From Ophiostoma sp. CBS 140.51 (Eukaryota > Ascomycota > Sordariomycetes > Ophiostomatales > Ophiostomataceae), in contig JANSLP010000451.1 of assembly GCA_029298735.1 (NCBI GenBank), positions 1-22,137 of the forward strand: DNA of 22,137 nucleotides, in the 5' to 3' direction. Below, in pieces: positions 1 through 9,720 of the stretch. Both the position numbers and the translations under genes were made by a program. The notes beneath the pieces are model-generated. The model did not search any database and had not been told where the DNA came from. It saw only the letters and a list, made by a program, of their open reading frames with translations. Within the stretch, counting starts at the first letter, position 1. Every line of letters starts with the position of its first letter.

Positions 1-471
1 ATATTATTTATTTTTCAAATCAAATCGAGTAGAGTAACTGGTAGATTATATTAAAATCCGATCAAGATTAAAAATACAACTGAGAATATAAAAGAAGGAA
101 GGAGCTGACATCTAATCGTCAACATCAGTTAGGCACGTAACAACGTACTCACCGGGTCCATGATGCCTTGTCCTTGCCAAAAGACTCTGCTGGATCTTGT
201 GACACATTGACACTTGTCTCTTGTCGTCGTCGCACGGTCTCATACCCAACCACGGTGTCCGGATTAATCAATGCTCAAGCCCCGATCCACGGATTCGGTG
301 TTGACTGACTTAACAATCATATTATGAATTAATTTACGCTTTATCTGTGGCTGCTTTTATCTATCTTACACTGGAAACGAGGACCTCTCGATATCCTACA
401 AGTTCAATGACTTTTACTCAGACATATATGGAGTCTGTTTATGTACACATATGGCCGCCGTATTTGGGCCA
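1..471. other. Downstream flank of GWT1; AT-rich left edge
   Basis: No confident gene is seen. Positions 1-110 are AT-rich. On the minus strand there is an intron-like arrangement (donor GTGAGTACGT starting at 152, CTAAC at 128-132, acceptor CAG at 80-82). The only frame leading into the donor is a 30-odd-codon stretch from an ATG near 240, and it stops soon after the join. This may be the edge of another minus-strand transcript or chance. The 3' UTR of GWT1 should lie in roughly 150-471. Confidence 0.5.
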
Positions 472-2294
472 CTACAGCTTGATCGTAATGTCGTACACTT
501 CGAGTGCCACGGCGACCGTCGTTACGACGCCCGCATACCCGACCAGGATGCCCATGGACGCCGCCTGTCCCACGTCGAGCGTGGGCACCGTCATGTTGAC
601 AAGTCCCGTCAGAAGGTTGGCCACCAAGAAGATGGCCAGGCCGTTGCGGTTAAAGGCCCGCAGCACCACACTCGTGGCCTCGTCATACGCAGCGGCGGCG
701 TCGATCTTGCTGTCTTCACTGCCCTCTTGGCTGTCGCTGTTGAAGACAAACTTGTCGACGAGGTAGAACATGGTGAGCTGCTGCACGTTAAAGGACAGCA
801 CCCACAGTACGTACGGTAGGTTGGCGAGGCGGCGGGACTCGGTCAGGCCCAGGCCGTACGGTGCACGGTTGATGGACAACTGGTGCAGCACCCACCATAC
901 AACCGCCCAGGCGGCGAGGCGGTTGGCAAACAGCGTCTGCTGCACCCAGGCCAGTGCACCAACATTGCTGCTACGCGGTGTCGCGGACCGCGAGGAGGGC
1001 AGCAGGTACATGCCGGTGTCCTGGCCTGCCAAGAAGATGGCCAGATAGCCGACAAAGCTGGCCAGACCCTCTCGGTTCTTGGAGATCAGGTCCACACGGG
1101 GCGCCGTCAGCACATAAGCCTTGAGCTCCGTCGTCTCGAGAGCAACCTGGTACGCGCCAGCCAATATCAGCGACAGCGCTGCCGATGAAGGAATCAACTG
1201 CAAGGCTGCCTGGGCCACAGCGACAAACGGCGGGAGCAGGCCCAGCGTGAAAAAAAAGTTCCAGTGCACGCCGTACTCAGAGGTGTGTTCGGCATAGTCG
1301 AGGCCCTTGACACTGAGCAGGCGCACAATACCGAGCGCGAGCAGCGGAAGCGAGTGACGTAGCGAGGTCAGGAGGCGGCGGGCCAACGAAGGCACGGCCT
1401 TGCCGTTTCCGGCGAGAACCTGCTGCTGCTCTTTAAGAACGGACCGTGCGGCCACAACACCGGCGGAAAAGACAAACGAACCGACACCCATGTCCATTAG
1501 TGACGTGCCCCAGGTCTCGACCTTGGCGAACCGGCGCGGGAAGATGCGGAAGTCAACGGCCAGGATGGCCAAGCAGGTGATAGTCATCATGGCTCCGCGG
1601 TATGTAGTGAGGAACGCCTTCTTCGGGAGGGCGACAACGGCCGCCCCCGCCCCACTGGTCGAACCGGACTTGGCGGCTTTCGATGTCTTGGACCCGGTGG
1701 TGGCGGTCTTGGGCGGCTTCTTGGCCACGCGACGCGGCCGGCCGCGTGGTAGGGCCAAAATGAACAGGGTCTGGGCGATGAGGAGGCCATTGAGGAGGAG
1801 GGGCTGGCCAGAGTAGAGGGAAATGGCCAGTAGGATGGCACCGGCATTGAGGAAGAAGTCGACAACAAAGGCGAGCGGCGAGTAGGGGCGGAAAAACGAC
1901 TGGCGGCGCTGGAGGACAGACCAAGCAAGAACGGCGACCTAGCATCAAAGAAAAAGGAAGAAAGAGCAAATTGTTAGTTCTCATAGCTAGCAGGGTTTTT
2001 ATATCAAAGAACATCAAAGAACAAAAGGAACAGAAAGAAAGAAGAGATGGCAAAGAAAGAGACAAGACGAAAAAAAGGACAAAATCATAAAGAAGTTGAA
2101 AGACTCATAAACCACGAGATTCTCAAAAGAAAGGGAGAAGAATAACTAACCGGAGCGACGGCCGTCACGAGAAACACTTCACCTGCCGATCCTCCGGAGA
2201 GGTTCGAAACAAAGTCCTCTTTGAGCTTCTTGTAGTTGCTGGCAGCTGCGGCAGCAGCGGCGGCAGAACCGCCAGACACGACGGAGTCAGCCAT
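472..2294 (-). CDS. GWT1: GPI-anchored wall transfer protein 1 (inositol acyltransferase), two exons
   Basis: The product acylates the inositol ring of glucosaminyl-phosphatidylinositol, an early step of GPI-anchor assembly in the ER membrane (fungal Gwt1, human PIG-W). Exon 1 is 2151-2294 (48 codons) and exon 2 is 472-1938 (488 codons plus TAG), joined in phase 0 to give 536 aa, slightly longer than the roughly 500 aa usual for fungi. Family signatures are visible: YKKLKEDFVSNL near residues 21-32, TAVAPVAVLAWSV across the splice junction, FPRRFAKVETWG at about 181-192 followed by SLMDMGVGSF, EYGVHWNFFF at about 269-278, SRRLANLPYVLWV at about 416-428, and a C-terminus ending ITIKL. Many hydrophobic segments are spread through exon 2, as expected for a multi-pass protein. 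Species-specific parts are an Ala run near residues 11-18 and a basic Lys/Ser/Thr loop near 111-148. The start is set by the first Met before the conserved N-terminus. Gwt1 is the known target of the antifungal manogepix. The identification is secure; the exact start is slightly less so. Confidence 0.95.
1939..2150 (-). other. GWT1: Intron of GWT1 (212 nt)
   Basis: On the minus strand the donor is GTTAGT directly after the codons for A-V-A-P. A branch-site-like ACTAAC lies at 1973-1978 (complement), about 32 nt from the TAG acceptor at 1939-1941, with a pyrimidine-rich stretch between. Splicing in phase 0 restores the conserved Gwt1 run TAVAPVAVLAWSV. Reading through gives divergent sequence and a stop, so the intron is needed. 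Confidence 0.9.
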
Positions 2295-2815
2295 AGATGC
2301 GCGTGCTGTACACCTGACTGTTCTGGGCGAGGCAGTATCGCAGTATGGCTGTCAAGGGAGGGTTGGCCGTCGTGATGCTCAAAGTTGTCGATGTTCAGAC
2401 CTTTGGGCTGGTTTCTGTTTTCGGCCGAGACGTCCCTTCTGCCCGGGGCGGTTACGCGTGTCAACGGGTAAGACAAGAGTGGAGCAAGGACGGAACGAGA
2501 AAGGCACGGAAATTCGAAAAGAGAAAAGCGACAGAAGCTCGTCAATCTCGATCACAATCCCGCGCGAATTTCGAAGAGGGAATGGAACAGGAGCTGTTGG
2601 GAACTGTTGGCCGGGGCCCGGGAAAAGCGGCGCCAAGGGCGGATACGTATGAAAGAAAGGTAGCGTGGAGTACGAAAACAGAAGCGAGCGTGGTCAAAGA
2701 ACGTCAAGGCCGGCGGCGACAAGTGAAAGGGCGTGGACAAAGTGAGGACAACAAAGCGCCAGAAAGAGGCCAAATTGGGCAAAAGAGCTCTGGAGCAAGA
2801 CACAACGCGCGATAT

Positions 2816-2821
2816 CACGTG
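2816..2821. promoter_or_regulatory. CACGTG E-box-like site
   Basis: A perfect CACGTG palindrome sits about 0.5 kb upstream of the GWT1 start, directly after GATATC. Such sites bind bHLH factors in fungi (Cbf1- or Pho4-like). A single hexamer can easily arise by chance. Confidence 0.25.
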
Positions 2822-3378
2822 CAGCTCACAGCCGCCCCTGTTTCTAGCCACTTTCGGCGTTCTCCATCTGTTGGCATTTTAAGACAACGTACTCCGTATT
2901 TTGCCCTTGGACCTGAACCTCGATCTGAGATCTGGTTCTTTTCTTTTCGTCTGCTTTTTCTGTAATTTTATCTTCTCCTTTTCTTATTCTCTCTCTGTCT
3001 CCCTAATGCTTTCTCCCCTCGATCCGACAACTTCCACAGCCATATGTGTGACATTCCCTCCCTCCTTTCCCCTCTGCAGAAGGCTGTCCTATGACGTCCG
3101 TTTCTTTTCTTTCTTTGTTAAAAAAAGAAAGGATCCATATTTCTTCTTTATTCCTCCTCCTCGCCGGACCCTCTATCCGAATACGGGCCCTGTACTCCGT
3201 GCGCCGTGCGCTCCACGCTCGTTCCTCTTTTTCTTTCTTTTCTTTTTCCTTTCTTCCTTCTTTGAGCTCTTGTAGCTAAGCTAGCCAAGCTAAAACCGAC
3301 TGCCGGGTTCAACCTTGCTAAATGTGGGAATTTATCGTCGACGAACGATTTATTGGTGCCAGACGACGCCGTTTCATT

Positions 3379-3453
3379 TTACGAAATCGTATTTTGTAGC
3401 TTCGTGTAACTTGAAGAACGGCTACTTTGTATGGCATATCGTAAATTTCGTAA
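3379..3453. repeat. Imperfect 75-nt inverted repeat
   Basis: The outer arms TTACGAAAT (3379-3387) and ATTTCGTAA (3445-3453) are perfect reverse complements. Inner arms GTAGC (3396-3400) and GCTAC (3421-3425) pair as well, leaving asymmetric unpaired DNA between. It lies in the divergent promoter region and could be a cruciform or a remnant of a small inverted-repeat element. Confidence 0.6.
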
Positions 3454-4469
3454 TAGGGGTAGTGCACGACTAAGATGCCAAAAAAAGAGAAGGTACGCCG
3501 TAGTGAGGTCAGACGAAATGAAGCCCGTGGTACAAATCAAGAAAGGACGATGAAAGGTACGGATATCGAAGCAGGAGCGAAGGTGGTTGGATGGAAGTTG
3601 CGATCGAGGCAAGGAAGGAAGAAAGGACACGACCTGCCGAAAGCGTTCATGACGATGGTTTGATTGAAGCCTGTTTTGATTCTGTCTTTTTCCTCATCTC
3701 CTCATCTTGTCCTCTCCCTTTCTCCCTTTCTCCATGCTTCTTTATCACAACACAGCAACGCCGCCTCATACCCCGTTCCTTTGATATATGCAGGTTTTCC
3801 TTTCTTTCTTTCTCACGTTCGCCTTGCTTGGGCACCAACTGGATTTTTGCCCGCTTTTCCCTTTATTTGTTTTGGTTTCGATTTGTTCTTTTTTCGTTTC
3901 ATTTTCGTTGGCCCCTCCAAAAAGACCCTCTTTCTCTCCCTTTTCGCCCGTTGCCTTTGTCGTCGCGTCACCGTTGGCTCGGCACTTGGCCCCAATAGAC
4001 CGGGCAGCCAGCCTTTGTTCTTCTCCACCACTTGCTTTTGGCGCAGCCTGGTTTGTACGCTGTGTTCAAAGAAAAGCTGACAACGAAAAGAAAAAAAAGT
4101 CAGGGTTGTGAACGCAAGGGCAAAAGCAAGGGTTAGTTGAGCCAGGCGACAACAAAAAACCGAAAAAATACACATATCCCAGCAAGCGCGAGCCTGGCCG
4201 TGCAGGACAGACCATGCCTACTGTTCTAACATTGTGTTCCAATATTCGCACCTACGGTGATTCGTGGAGACGAAACAAGAAGGGGAGAGAAACCACACCC
4301 ACCTTGTTTTCTCCTTTTCTTACTGTCTTCTTTCTTTCATCCCACGGCCGCAGCACATAGACGCGGCCGTAGTCTCGTGTGGTGTGTATGACTGCAGCTC
4401 TGGTTTCTGGTTTTCTTTGTCGTCGAGCATCGGTGTGGTATGGTATCAAAGACTGTTAGTTCTTTCAGC

Positions 4470-5090
4470 TGAGGCATTTCTCCTTTTTCTTTCGTCCTTT
4501 GCACCCTTTTTTCGTGCCGTCTTCCTTTCTTCTTGTTCCTTAATTCTTTCTTCTGGTGTTGGCCCCCTTTTTGTATTTGATGCCTTTCACATCCACCCCG
4601 GTCGCTCGTTCACATACTTTTTCTTCTTTCCTTCTCCCTCTCCTTTTTTCTCTTTCTCTTTCTCTCTTTCTTTTTTCTTCTGTTCTTTCACTGTTTATTG
4701 CTTCCTCCCTTCCTTATCATTCAACAAGGCATGAGGTGTGCAACATCTTGTTTGCCCGGCATCAAAAGGGGGATGGGCGCCTAGCGGAATATTGAATCGA
4801 TAAAACAAGAAAAAAAGAAAACATCACAACAGAAGCATTCCGTCTTTCTCAGTGTGTGGTTTCCACTCCCTCACCGACCCTCCCAACCATCACAACTCCT
4901 TTATTCTCTGTTTTGTTCCCTGTTCCCTGTTTTCTGTAAACTGTTCTTTCTTCTCGGCTTCTTTCTCTCAGGCTCACCTCGTTTCAATTTATGGTATCCA
5001 CACCCTCGTTTGGGCATCCATCTCACTCTGTCATTTGTTCTTCTCATCTTGTCTTTCGTTTCCACCATTGCATCGCGACAGTTTTCTTCC
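4470..5090 (+). promoter_or_regulatory. CT-rich promoter / 5' leader tract
   Basis: Long C/T runs (for example around 4620-4690) lead up to the ATG at 5224. In filamentous fungi such tracts commonly mark core promoters and transcription start regions. The leader also contains an upstream open frame ending at the TGA at 5218-5220, but its peptide is merely the translation of CT-rich DNA. No clear TATA box is seen. Confidence 0.5.
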
Positions 5091-5223
5091 CACCAAGTTC
5101 GTGATCGACGTGCAAGGGTCTGCTGGCAGAGACGTGTCAGACGAAAGGAAGACAGACGCACGCACTTTCACAGACATTCATTCTCACAACCCTACAATTC
5201 CCTCCGCTCATCCTCCTTGAGAC

Positions 5224-6704
5224 ATGGCCACTCGTCTGACCAAGGACATCAAGCGCCGCTCATCTCCGCCGTCTTCCTCGTCCTCACCACCCCCATCGTC
5301 TACGGCTCCCCAGTCACAGCCTCGCATTACTCGCAAGTCGTCTGGGGCTTCTAGCAATATGGCCGTCTCTATTGATACGTCATCTGCACACATCTCGGGG
5401 CAGACTGGTGATGGTCCGCCACGCATGCTGACGCCGCCTCCGTCGTCTGCACGTGCTGAGTTGGCCATGCGCATCGGTGACTTTGCTTTGAATAGTCCCG
5501 TTATTGAGCAAGGTGCCAGCGGCGGAGGTCCGCCTCCTGCTTCGGACAAGGCTCCCACTGGATCAGCTTTTTTTACACAAAACCGTGCCATCCTGCTGTC
5601 CGGCCTTCCCCAGTCACCCATGTCTAAAGAGTCGCCGTCGCAGCCGCAGTCCCAGTCGCCCTCGCCGGGTCAGACCCAGAGACGCAGCCTGCCTCCGCCA
5701 CCGAGCCGCCGTCACTTGACGCCTTTGGTGACGGTCAACCCGCCTCAAGCTTTGCACCATCGCCATACACAGCAGCACCTGCAGCATGACTGCGCACCTC
5801 TGTCCGCGGTTGCCGCCAGCACCCCATATAGTCCGCTGCAGTCACCACGTACTCTTTCGCCCTGTGTCAACGTCAAGGCAACGAGCCTTAGCCACCGCCG
5901 CCGTAGCAGTACCAGCAGCAGCAATGCCGCACCGTCGATCATTAACGAGGGCGGTGGGACTAGCGAGGCCGGCCTGACACCACCACCTGAGGGACGCCTT
6001 CTCGTGTCAGCGTACATTGTCCCCGCCAACAAGGGTAGGACTCCATTCCAACTGCGCCGTGAGTTTGACCTGCAGGAGCTGCTGGATGCCGTGCCTCGCC
6101 CACCCACCGATCGTCGGCGCCTGTCGAGCGTCAACATCCTGGCGTCACCGATTGTGGGACCGCCTCGTTCGCCACTATCGGCCTTGCCATCGTCAGCCAA
6201 TTCTGCACCGCCCGCAGCACTGCCTTCTACTCCCGTTACGGCCGGAGGTGGAAATGCCACCAACTACAAGACCGGCATGAAGCGGCCGGCGTCCGATCAC
6301 TCGCCGAACACGCCTGCTAGCCCGCATCCCAACCTACGCCGTCAGGCTGCCGGGAAGCATAGCCGCCAGGCAAGCCAGAAGGACCTCGCCCCACCTGACC
6401 AGTTCCAAGCCGATGGTGGTGTGCTCATTCCTATCCGTATGTTCTCTACCTGTCTTATATGTTCTTCCGCTTCTACTATTCAAAATCTAACAATATCCCA
6501 GGTCCCCATCCGTCCCTCGGCAGCCTGCCTGCTCTTGCAGCCATCATCTTGTCGCGCCGTGTCGATGCTGGCGATGTTGTTGAGCTACCTCTTCCGCACC
6601 CCGAGTTCTGGCCCCAGACCGCCTCATATGTGTACCGCAGCCGTGGCGAGCTGACAGATGAGGTTCGCCAGAACATTGAGCACCTCGGCGGAAAGTGTGA
6701 CTGA
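5224..6704 (+). CDS. Ser/Pro-rich protein of unknown function, 471 aa, two exons
   Basis: I do not recognise a named family. Exon 1 is 5224-6436 and exon 2 is 6502-6704, joined within an Arg codon (residue 405). An in-frame TGA at 5218-5220 just before the ATG fixes the start. Most of the chain is low-complexity Ser/Pro/Ala, with many SP and TP sites around residues 15-30, 70-75, 131-150, 200-213, 308-318 and 360-368. These are candidate CDK/MAPK sites. Basic clusters (KRR near 10-12, HRRR near 224-227, MKRP near 352-355, LRR near 371-373) could aid nuclear entry. Two blocks look structured: about 256-291 (GRLLVSAYIVP, then RTPFQLRREFDLQELLDAV) and the C-terminal 66 residues (VVELPLPHPEFWP, YVYRSRGELTDEVRQNIEHL). 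The latter vaguely resembles the second half of a BTB/POZ fold, which is a weak guess. A regulatory role is inference. Gene structure is fairly sure; function is unknown. Confidence 0.8.
6437..6501 (+). other. Intron of the 471-aa protein gene (65 nt)
   Basis: The donor is GTATGT at 6437, a branch-like TCTAACA lies around 6486-6492, and the acceptor is CCCAG ending at 6501. The interior is AT/T-rich compared with the flanking GC-rich exons. Splicing replaces an irregular read-through tail that would stop at 6654 with an ordered 66-residue C-terminus ending at 6704. The length is typical for filamentous fungi. Confidence 0.85.
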
Positions 6705-8781
6705 AAGGTGGCCGTGCAATTTGCAAACTGACCTTTCTCACTGCTCCCTTTACACAGTTTTCCTTTTCTCCCCGTCCTCTTTCTTTGCTTCTCTCTTTTT
6801 CTCTCTCTCTCTTTATCTATTTATTATCCACGCCACTTTCTTTCTCCCACAACCCTTTTATTTTTCATGGCGACGGAGGTCTAATGAATGACGAATTTCC
6901 TATCTCTCGCCATTTGTCTTCTCTTGTCCTTTCCTTTCCGTCTTTACTCTATTTTCCTGTTATCTATCTTCAATTTTTACTCGATCAAATCTTACTCGAG
7001 ACTATAATGCATCTCATTTCCGTTCAAACAAAGAAACAAAAGACCGGCATTCCCTGCAAGTTTTTTTTTTTTTTTTGGTATCTGACACTTGGCTTCGTAC
7101 TCCGTGAACTTTTCTATAATCGCTACTGTATACGGCAACCGTCCGTACTAAAAAAGTGCGCCCTGTTATGCCTTTAATTTCACATTTGTGTGTGTTGTGT
7201 GTGTGGTGCTTGTTTTTTTGTTGGCCGGTCGTGCCACCGTTGCAGGTCCGGCGTCTGCAGCTTGCAGCGCTTTCTTTGTTCTCCTGCATGTGCGTTTTCT
7301 TTGTTCTAAGGCGGTTGGCTCGACCGATTTTGCACATCACTCCAAAAACTCACTTTACCCTTTTTTTACGCCCCCTTTTCTCGGTCAGCTCGAACCATGC
7401 ATGCGCCTTTGCTTTGAAGCAGGTTTTATTGTATTGCTTGTTGGTGACGGCAAAAGAAAGGAAAAAAGCTGTAGCCGCTGCACCCTCCGCCCCCTTGCTG
7501 TTTCCTTCGTCTAAGAATCCTTTGACTGCTTCCTCGCCGGATAAGGAAAGAACAAATGTCGTAGTCCTCTCCGCTGCCTGCCGCGCCTTCCTCACCGAGC
7601 TCGCTTGCCTATCATTGCAGACGTGCAGAAAATGGAAAGAAGGAAAAGAAAGGTTCCTTTTAAGGAAAGAGCCAGGCCTGAAACGCGTAGTGGTACGGGT
7701 ACTTGTTCCGTGTTTCTGGAGCTAGGCTAACTGTGATTCGCTGCTTAGGGACTAGCGCCTGAACCAGTTGCCTAATTAGGAAGTTTGTTTTCTTTTGTCC
7801 CAAAGCTGTGCTCCTCCTATTCATGATCGTGGGAGGAAGGAGCGAACAACATCGCGAAAGGCCACTTCTTTCCCTTTTATCTGAGTACAGTACCTAACAT
7901 ATGTTGCCTAACAGATTGACTCGATTTGTCCCTCCTTCCCTCTCTTGTGGCCTGATGTTTCTCGTTCCGACTTATTTTCGGGTAAGGAAGCCACACCATG
8001 CACCGTAACTGGAGACGAGGAAGGAGCTCTTGGTGAGCTCTACTTTCGTAGGAGAACTACTAGTACAGTAATTTGCTCACCTTTATCATCTAACGAAGTT
8101 ACCAGAAAAGAGCAAACAGAGAACTCGTACACGCAGCCCACTCTTTTTCGTTTTCAGGCCCCATACCGCGTTTACCTCACCTTCCCATTGTCCTATTCAC
8201 CATTCTACTATGGCAGACCAAAATCACAACATGGGATCCACCACGCGTCTGCCCTAAGAGGTGCTCGAGGAAAGACACAAGCAAAAGCAAGCTCGATACG
8301 CAACAACGAGAGGCTCAACCAAACGCGAGCTTGAAGCCAGAAGCGAGGCAAGCAACGCCGGTCACGATAATAGCCAGCAATAACTAGTACAAGGCTCGCA
8401 AAACGAGGCGACCAATCAAGCAAACGCGTCCGTGTCGAGTCACATACGGGCACTCAGATAACGTCTGAAGCTGTCTCTCGCGGAGGCAGACCATTCTGGG
8501 ATATACCACATCTACAGCCCAGCGTGAAGGCCCAGCTCTCCTCTTCTTCGCGACAACACCATCTGACTGTTCATGCTATATACTTTCAAGCTTTGTCAAC
8601 TCCAAACTGGTATGATTATGGCCATTCTAAGCATCGTGATTGACTGTTGTACCTTTTTTACCCCTGATTAACAACTGACGCGTGAAAGACGGGGCACAGA
8701 GCTCGCGGGTTATACGCTTACTTCAAGTCTACATCTACGCTCTTACACCTTTTCACCGTTCGTCCCTCTACAGTCGGCATC
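6705..8781. other. Intergenic region between the two plus-strand genes
   Basis: No coding frame looks real. The first part, to about 7000, is the CT-rich 3' flank of the 471-aa protein gene. There is a T16 run at 7061-7076 and a GT-rich stretch near 7183-7215. The segment 7930-8780 is probably the promoter and 5' UTR of the P-loop gene. The CT-rich end CCCTCTACAG at about 8764-8773 could be the acceptor of a 5'-UTR intron, but this is a guess. Confidence 0.6.
7061..7076 (+). repeat. Poly-T run (T16)
   Basis: An uninterrupted run of 16 thymines lies in the intergenic region about 360 bp after the stop of the 471-aa protein. It could be a simple slippage repeat or a nucleosome-excluding tract. 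Confidence 0.9.
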
Positions 8782-9720
8782 ATGATTATGCGGGCTCCTT
8801 TCCGGCCAGTCCAGCCGGTCATCTGGATCAACGGCTGGCCTGCTATGGGCAAGCTGGCCCTGGCCCAGTGCATCTGCCAGCTGCTGGGCACCGACCGCTG
8901 CGTGGTCATTGACGACCGCGAGTTCACAGACCAGCTCAAGCTGCCTCGCGATGCCCTCATGTCTCGTTGCGTGAGTCGCAGCGGTGGACGGCCCCGTGGC
9001 CTCAGCCTCAATGACATTAATAGCAACACCCATACCCACCGCTACAACGTCTGTGGCGAAGCGGGTCCGGACGGCGGCAGATGCCCCGGTCGTGAGTGCC
9101 CTGGCCGTGGCTGCCCTGGTCGTGAGTGCCTTAGTGGCCGCCTCATGACCGGCCAGGACGGACTTATGCCTCCTCTCCAAATCAAGCAGGCCGCCTGCTT
9201 CCGCAAGTTTGTCTATGGCGACGAGGACGATGAGGCTCTCAAGGCCGGAAAGTTTGATGCCATCCAGCGCCAGCGTGTCGTCATCTTCACAGACTGCCGT
9301 GCCAATAACAAGGTGGGTGCTGAAGGTGCCTGGCACTACGCCAACACCGTCCGCGATGCCGGCCGTGACTTTGTGCCCGTCTACGTTGAGTGCCTCCCCG
9401 AGGAGCACGAGCGTCGCGCCAAGATGTCGGACAAGCTGTACAACCACCTCGACGGCGAGGCTATGACGGGCATGGAGGCGTCGCGCGAGTTGCAGGCTCG
9501 GTCAGACGGACGTCTTTTTACCTTTCCACAGGATAAGATCCCCGGACTCTACCTCGACGTCACCACACAGGGTATCCATGACTCCGCCTTGGAAGTCATC
9601 TCGTTTATCAACGCCATTCACGAGAAACGGAGCGACTTCATCAAGGAGAAGTGTGAGGCTTCGGCTCGTCGACGCCCTGGCAGCTCTGTCGAGTCGGGAA
9701 GCGAGTCCAACGCCGTCTAG
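8782..9720 (+). CDS. P-loop NTPase / kinase-like protein (240 aa spliced, 312 aa if the intron is retained)
   Basis: The N-terminal strand and Walker A loop read VIWINGWPAMGKLALA (residues 13-28), matching fungal and bacterial small-molecule kinase-like P-loop proteins whose usual loop is GxPGxGKLT. Further family features are CVVIDD (about 40-45), LPRD (about 54-57), VVIFTDCRANN (a likely Walker B-type strand), a VPVYVEC strand followed by EEHERRAK, and LYLDVTT near the C-terminus. The Thr/Ser usually found two residues after the P-loop Lys is Ala here, which may affect Mg-nucleotide binding. Residues 64-135 of the open frame (8971-9186) are Arg/Gly/Cys-rich and unlike the family. They are most likely an intron, because removing them restores normal spacing between LPRD and the FRKFV helix. 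The ATG at 8782 is chosen; a second in-frame ATG follows at 8788. The substrate is unknown. The protein is probably soluble, since no signal peptide or membrane segment is seen. Confidence 0.85.
   Translation: MIMRAPFRPVQPVIWINGWPAMGKLALAQCICQLLGTDRCVVIDDREFTDQLKLPRDALMSRCVSRSGGRPRGLSLNDINSNTHTHRYNVCGEAGPDGGRCPGRECPGRGCPGRECLSGRLMTGQDGLMPPLQIKQAACFRKFVYGDEDDEALKAGKFDAIQRQRVVIFTDCRANNKVGAEGAWHYANTVRDAGRDFVPVYVECLPEEHERRAKMSDKLYNHLDGEAMTGMEASRELQARSDGRLFTFPQDKIPGLYLDVTTQGIHDSALEVISFINAIHEKRSDFIKEKCEASARRRPGSSVESGSESNAV
8971..9186 (+). other. Probable in-frame intron (exitron-like, 216 nt, no stop codons)
   Basis: The donor GTGAGT at 8971 follows the Ser-Arg-Cys codons in phase 0. A pyrimidine run (CCTCCTCTCC) lies just before AAATCAAG, giving an acceptor at 9186; a CAG at 9189 is an equally possible in-frame acceptor. 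The segment is a multiple of three and open, so both spliced and unspliced mRNAs would code. The encoded peptide is low-complexity and does not fit the P-loop fold. No perfect CTAAC branch is present, so the exact acceptor is uncertain. An earlier candidate acceptor is TTAATAG near 9021. Confidence 0.6.
9087..9131 (+). repeat. Three-copy 15-bp minisatellite inside the probable intron
   Basis: Three tandem 15-bp units occupy 9087-9101, 9102-9116 and 9117-9131. The first and third are nearly identical (core GGTCGTGAGTGCC) and the middle copy differs at a few bases. In frame they encode Pro-Gly-Arg-Glu/Gly-Cys repeats. Copies one and three each contain GTGAGT, identical to the presumed splice donor at 8971. 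Confidence 0.85.

Larger units (their letters stand above)
2295..5223. promoter_or_regulatory. Divergent promoter region between GWT1 and the 471-aa protein gene
   Basis: This 2.9-kb stretch separates two divergently transcribed genes. Near GWT1 (about 2450-2800) the plus strand is purine-rich, which is pyrimidine-rich in the direction of GWT1. Near the other gene the plus strand is strongly CT-rich (about 2930-3270, 3680-3930, 4470-4720 and 4870-5090), the usual composition of filamentous-fungal promoters and 5' leaders. No protein in either direction looks conserved. Confidence 0.7.

Noticed and set aside
2345..2965. 206-codon plus-strand open frame upstream of GWT1
   Set aside because: It is rich in Lys/Arg/Gln from purine-rich promoter DNA, has no recognisable domain, and covers the expected GWT1 promoter and 5' leader.
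4852..5220. 122-codon open frame ending just before the 471-aa protein ATG
   Set aside because: Its peptide is Phe/Ser/Leu/Pro from CT-rich leader DNA. It is in the same frame but separated by a stop, so it is at most an upstream ORF.
8743..9447. 234-codon minus-strand frame opposite the P-loop gene
   Set aside because: It is a mirror of the C/G third-position bias of the sense gene; the plus strand carries the clear P-loop motifs.
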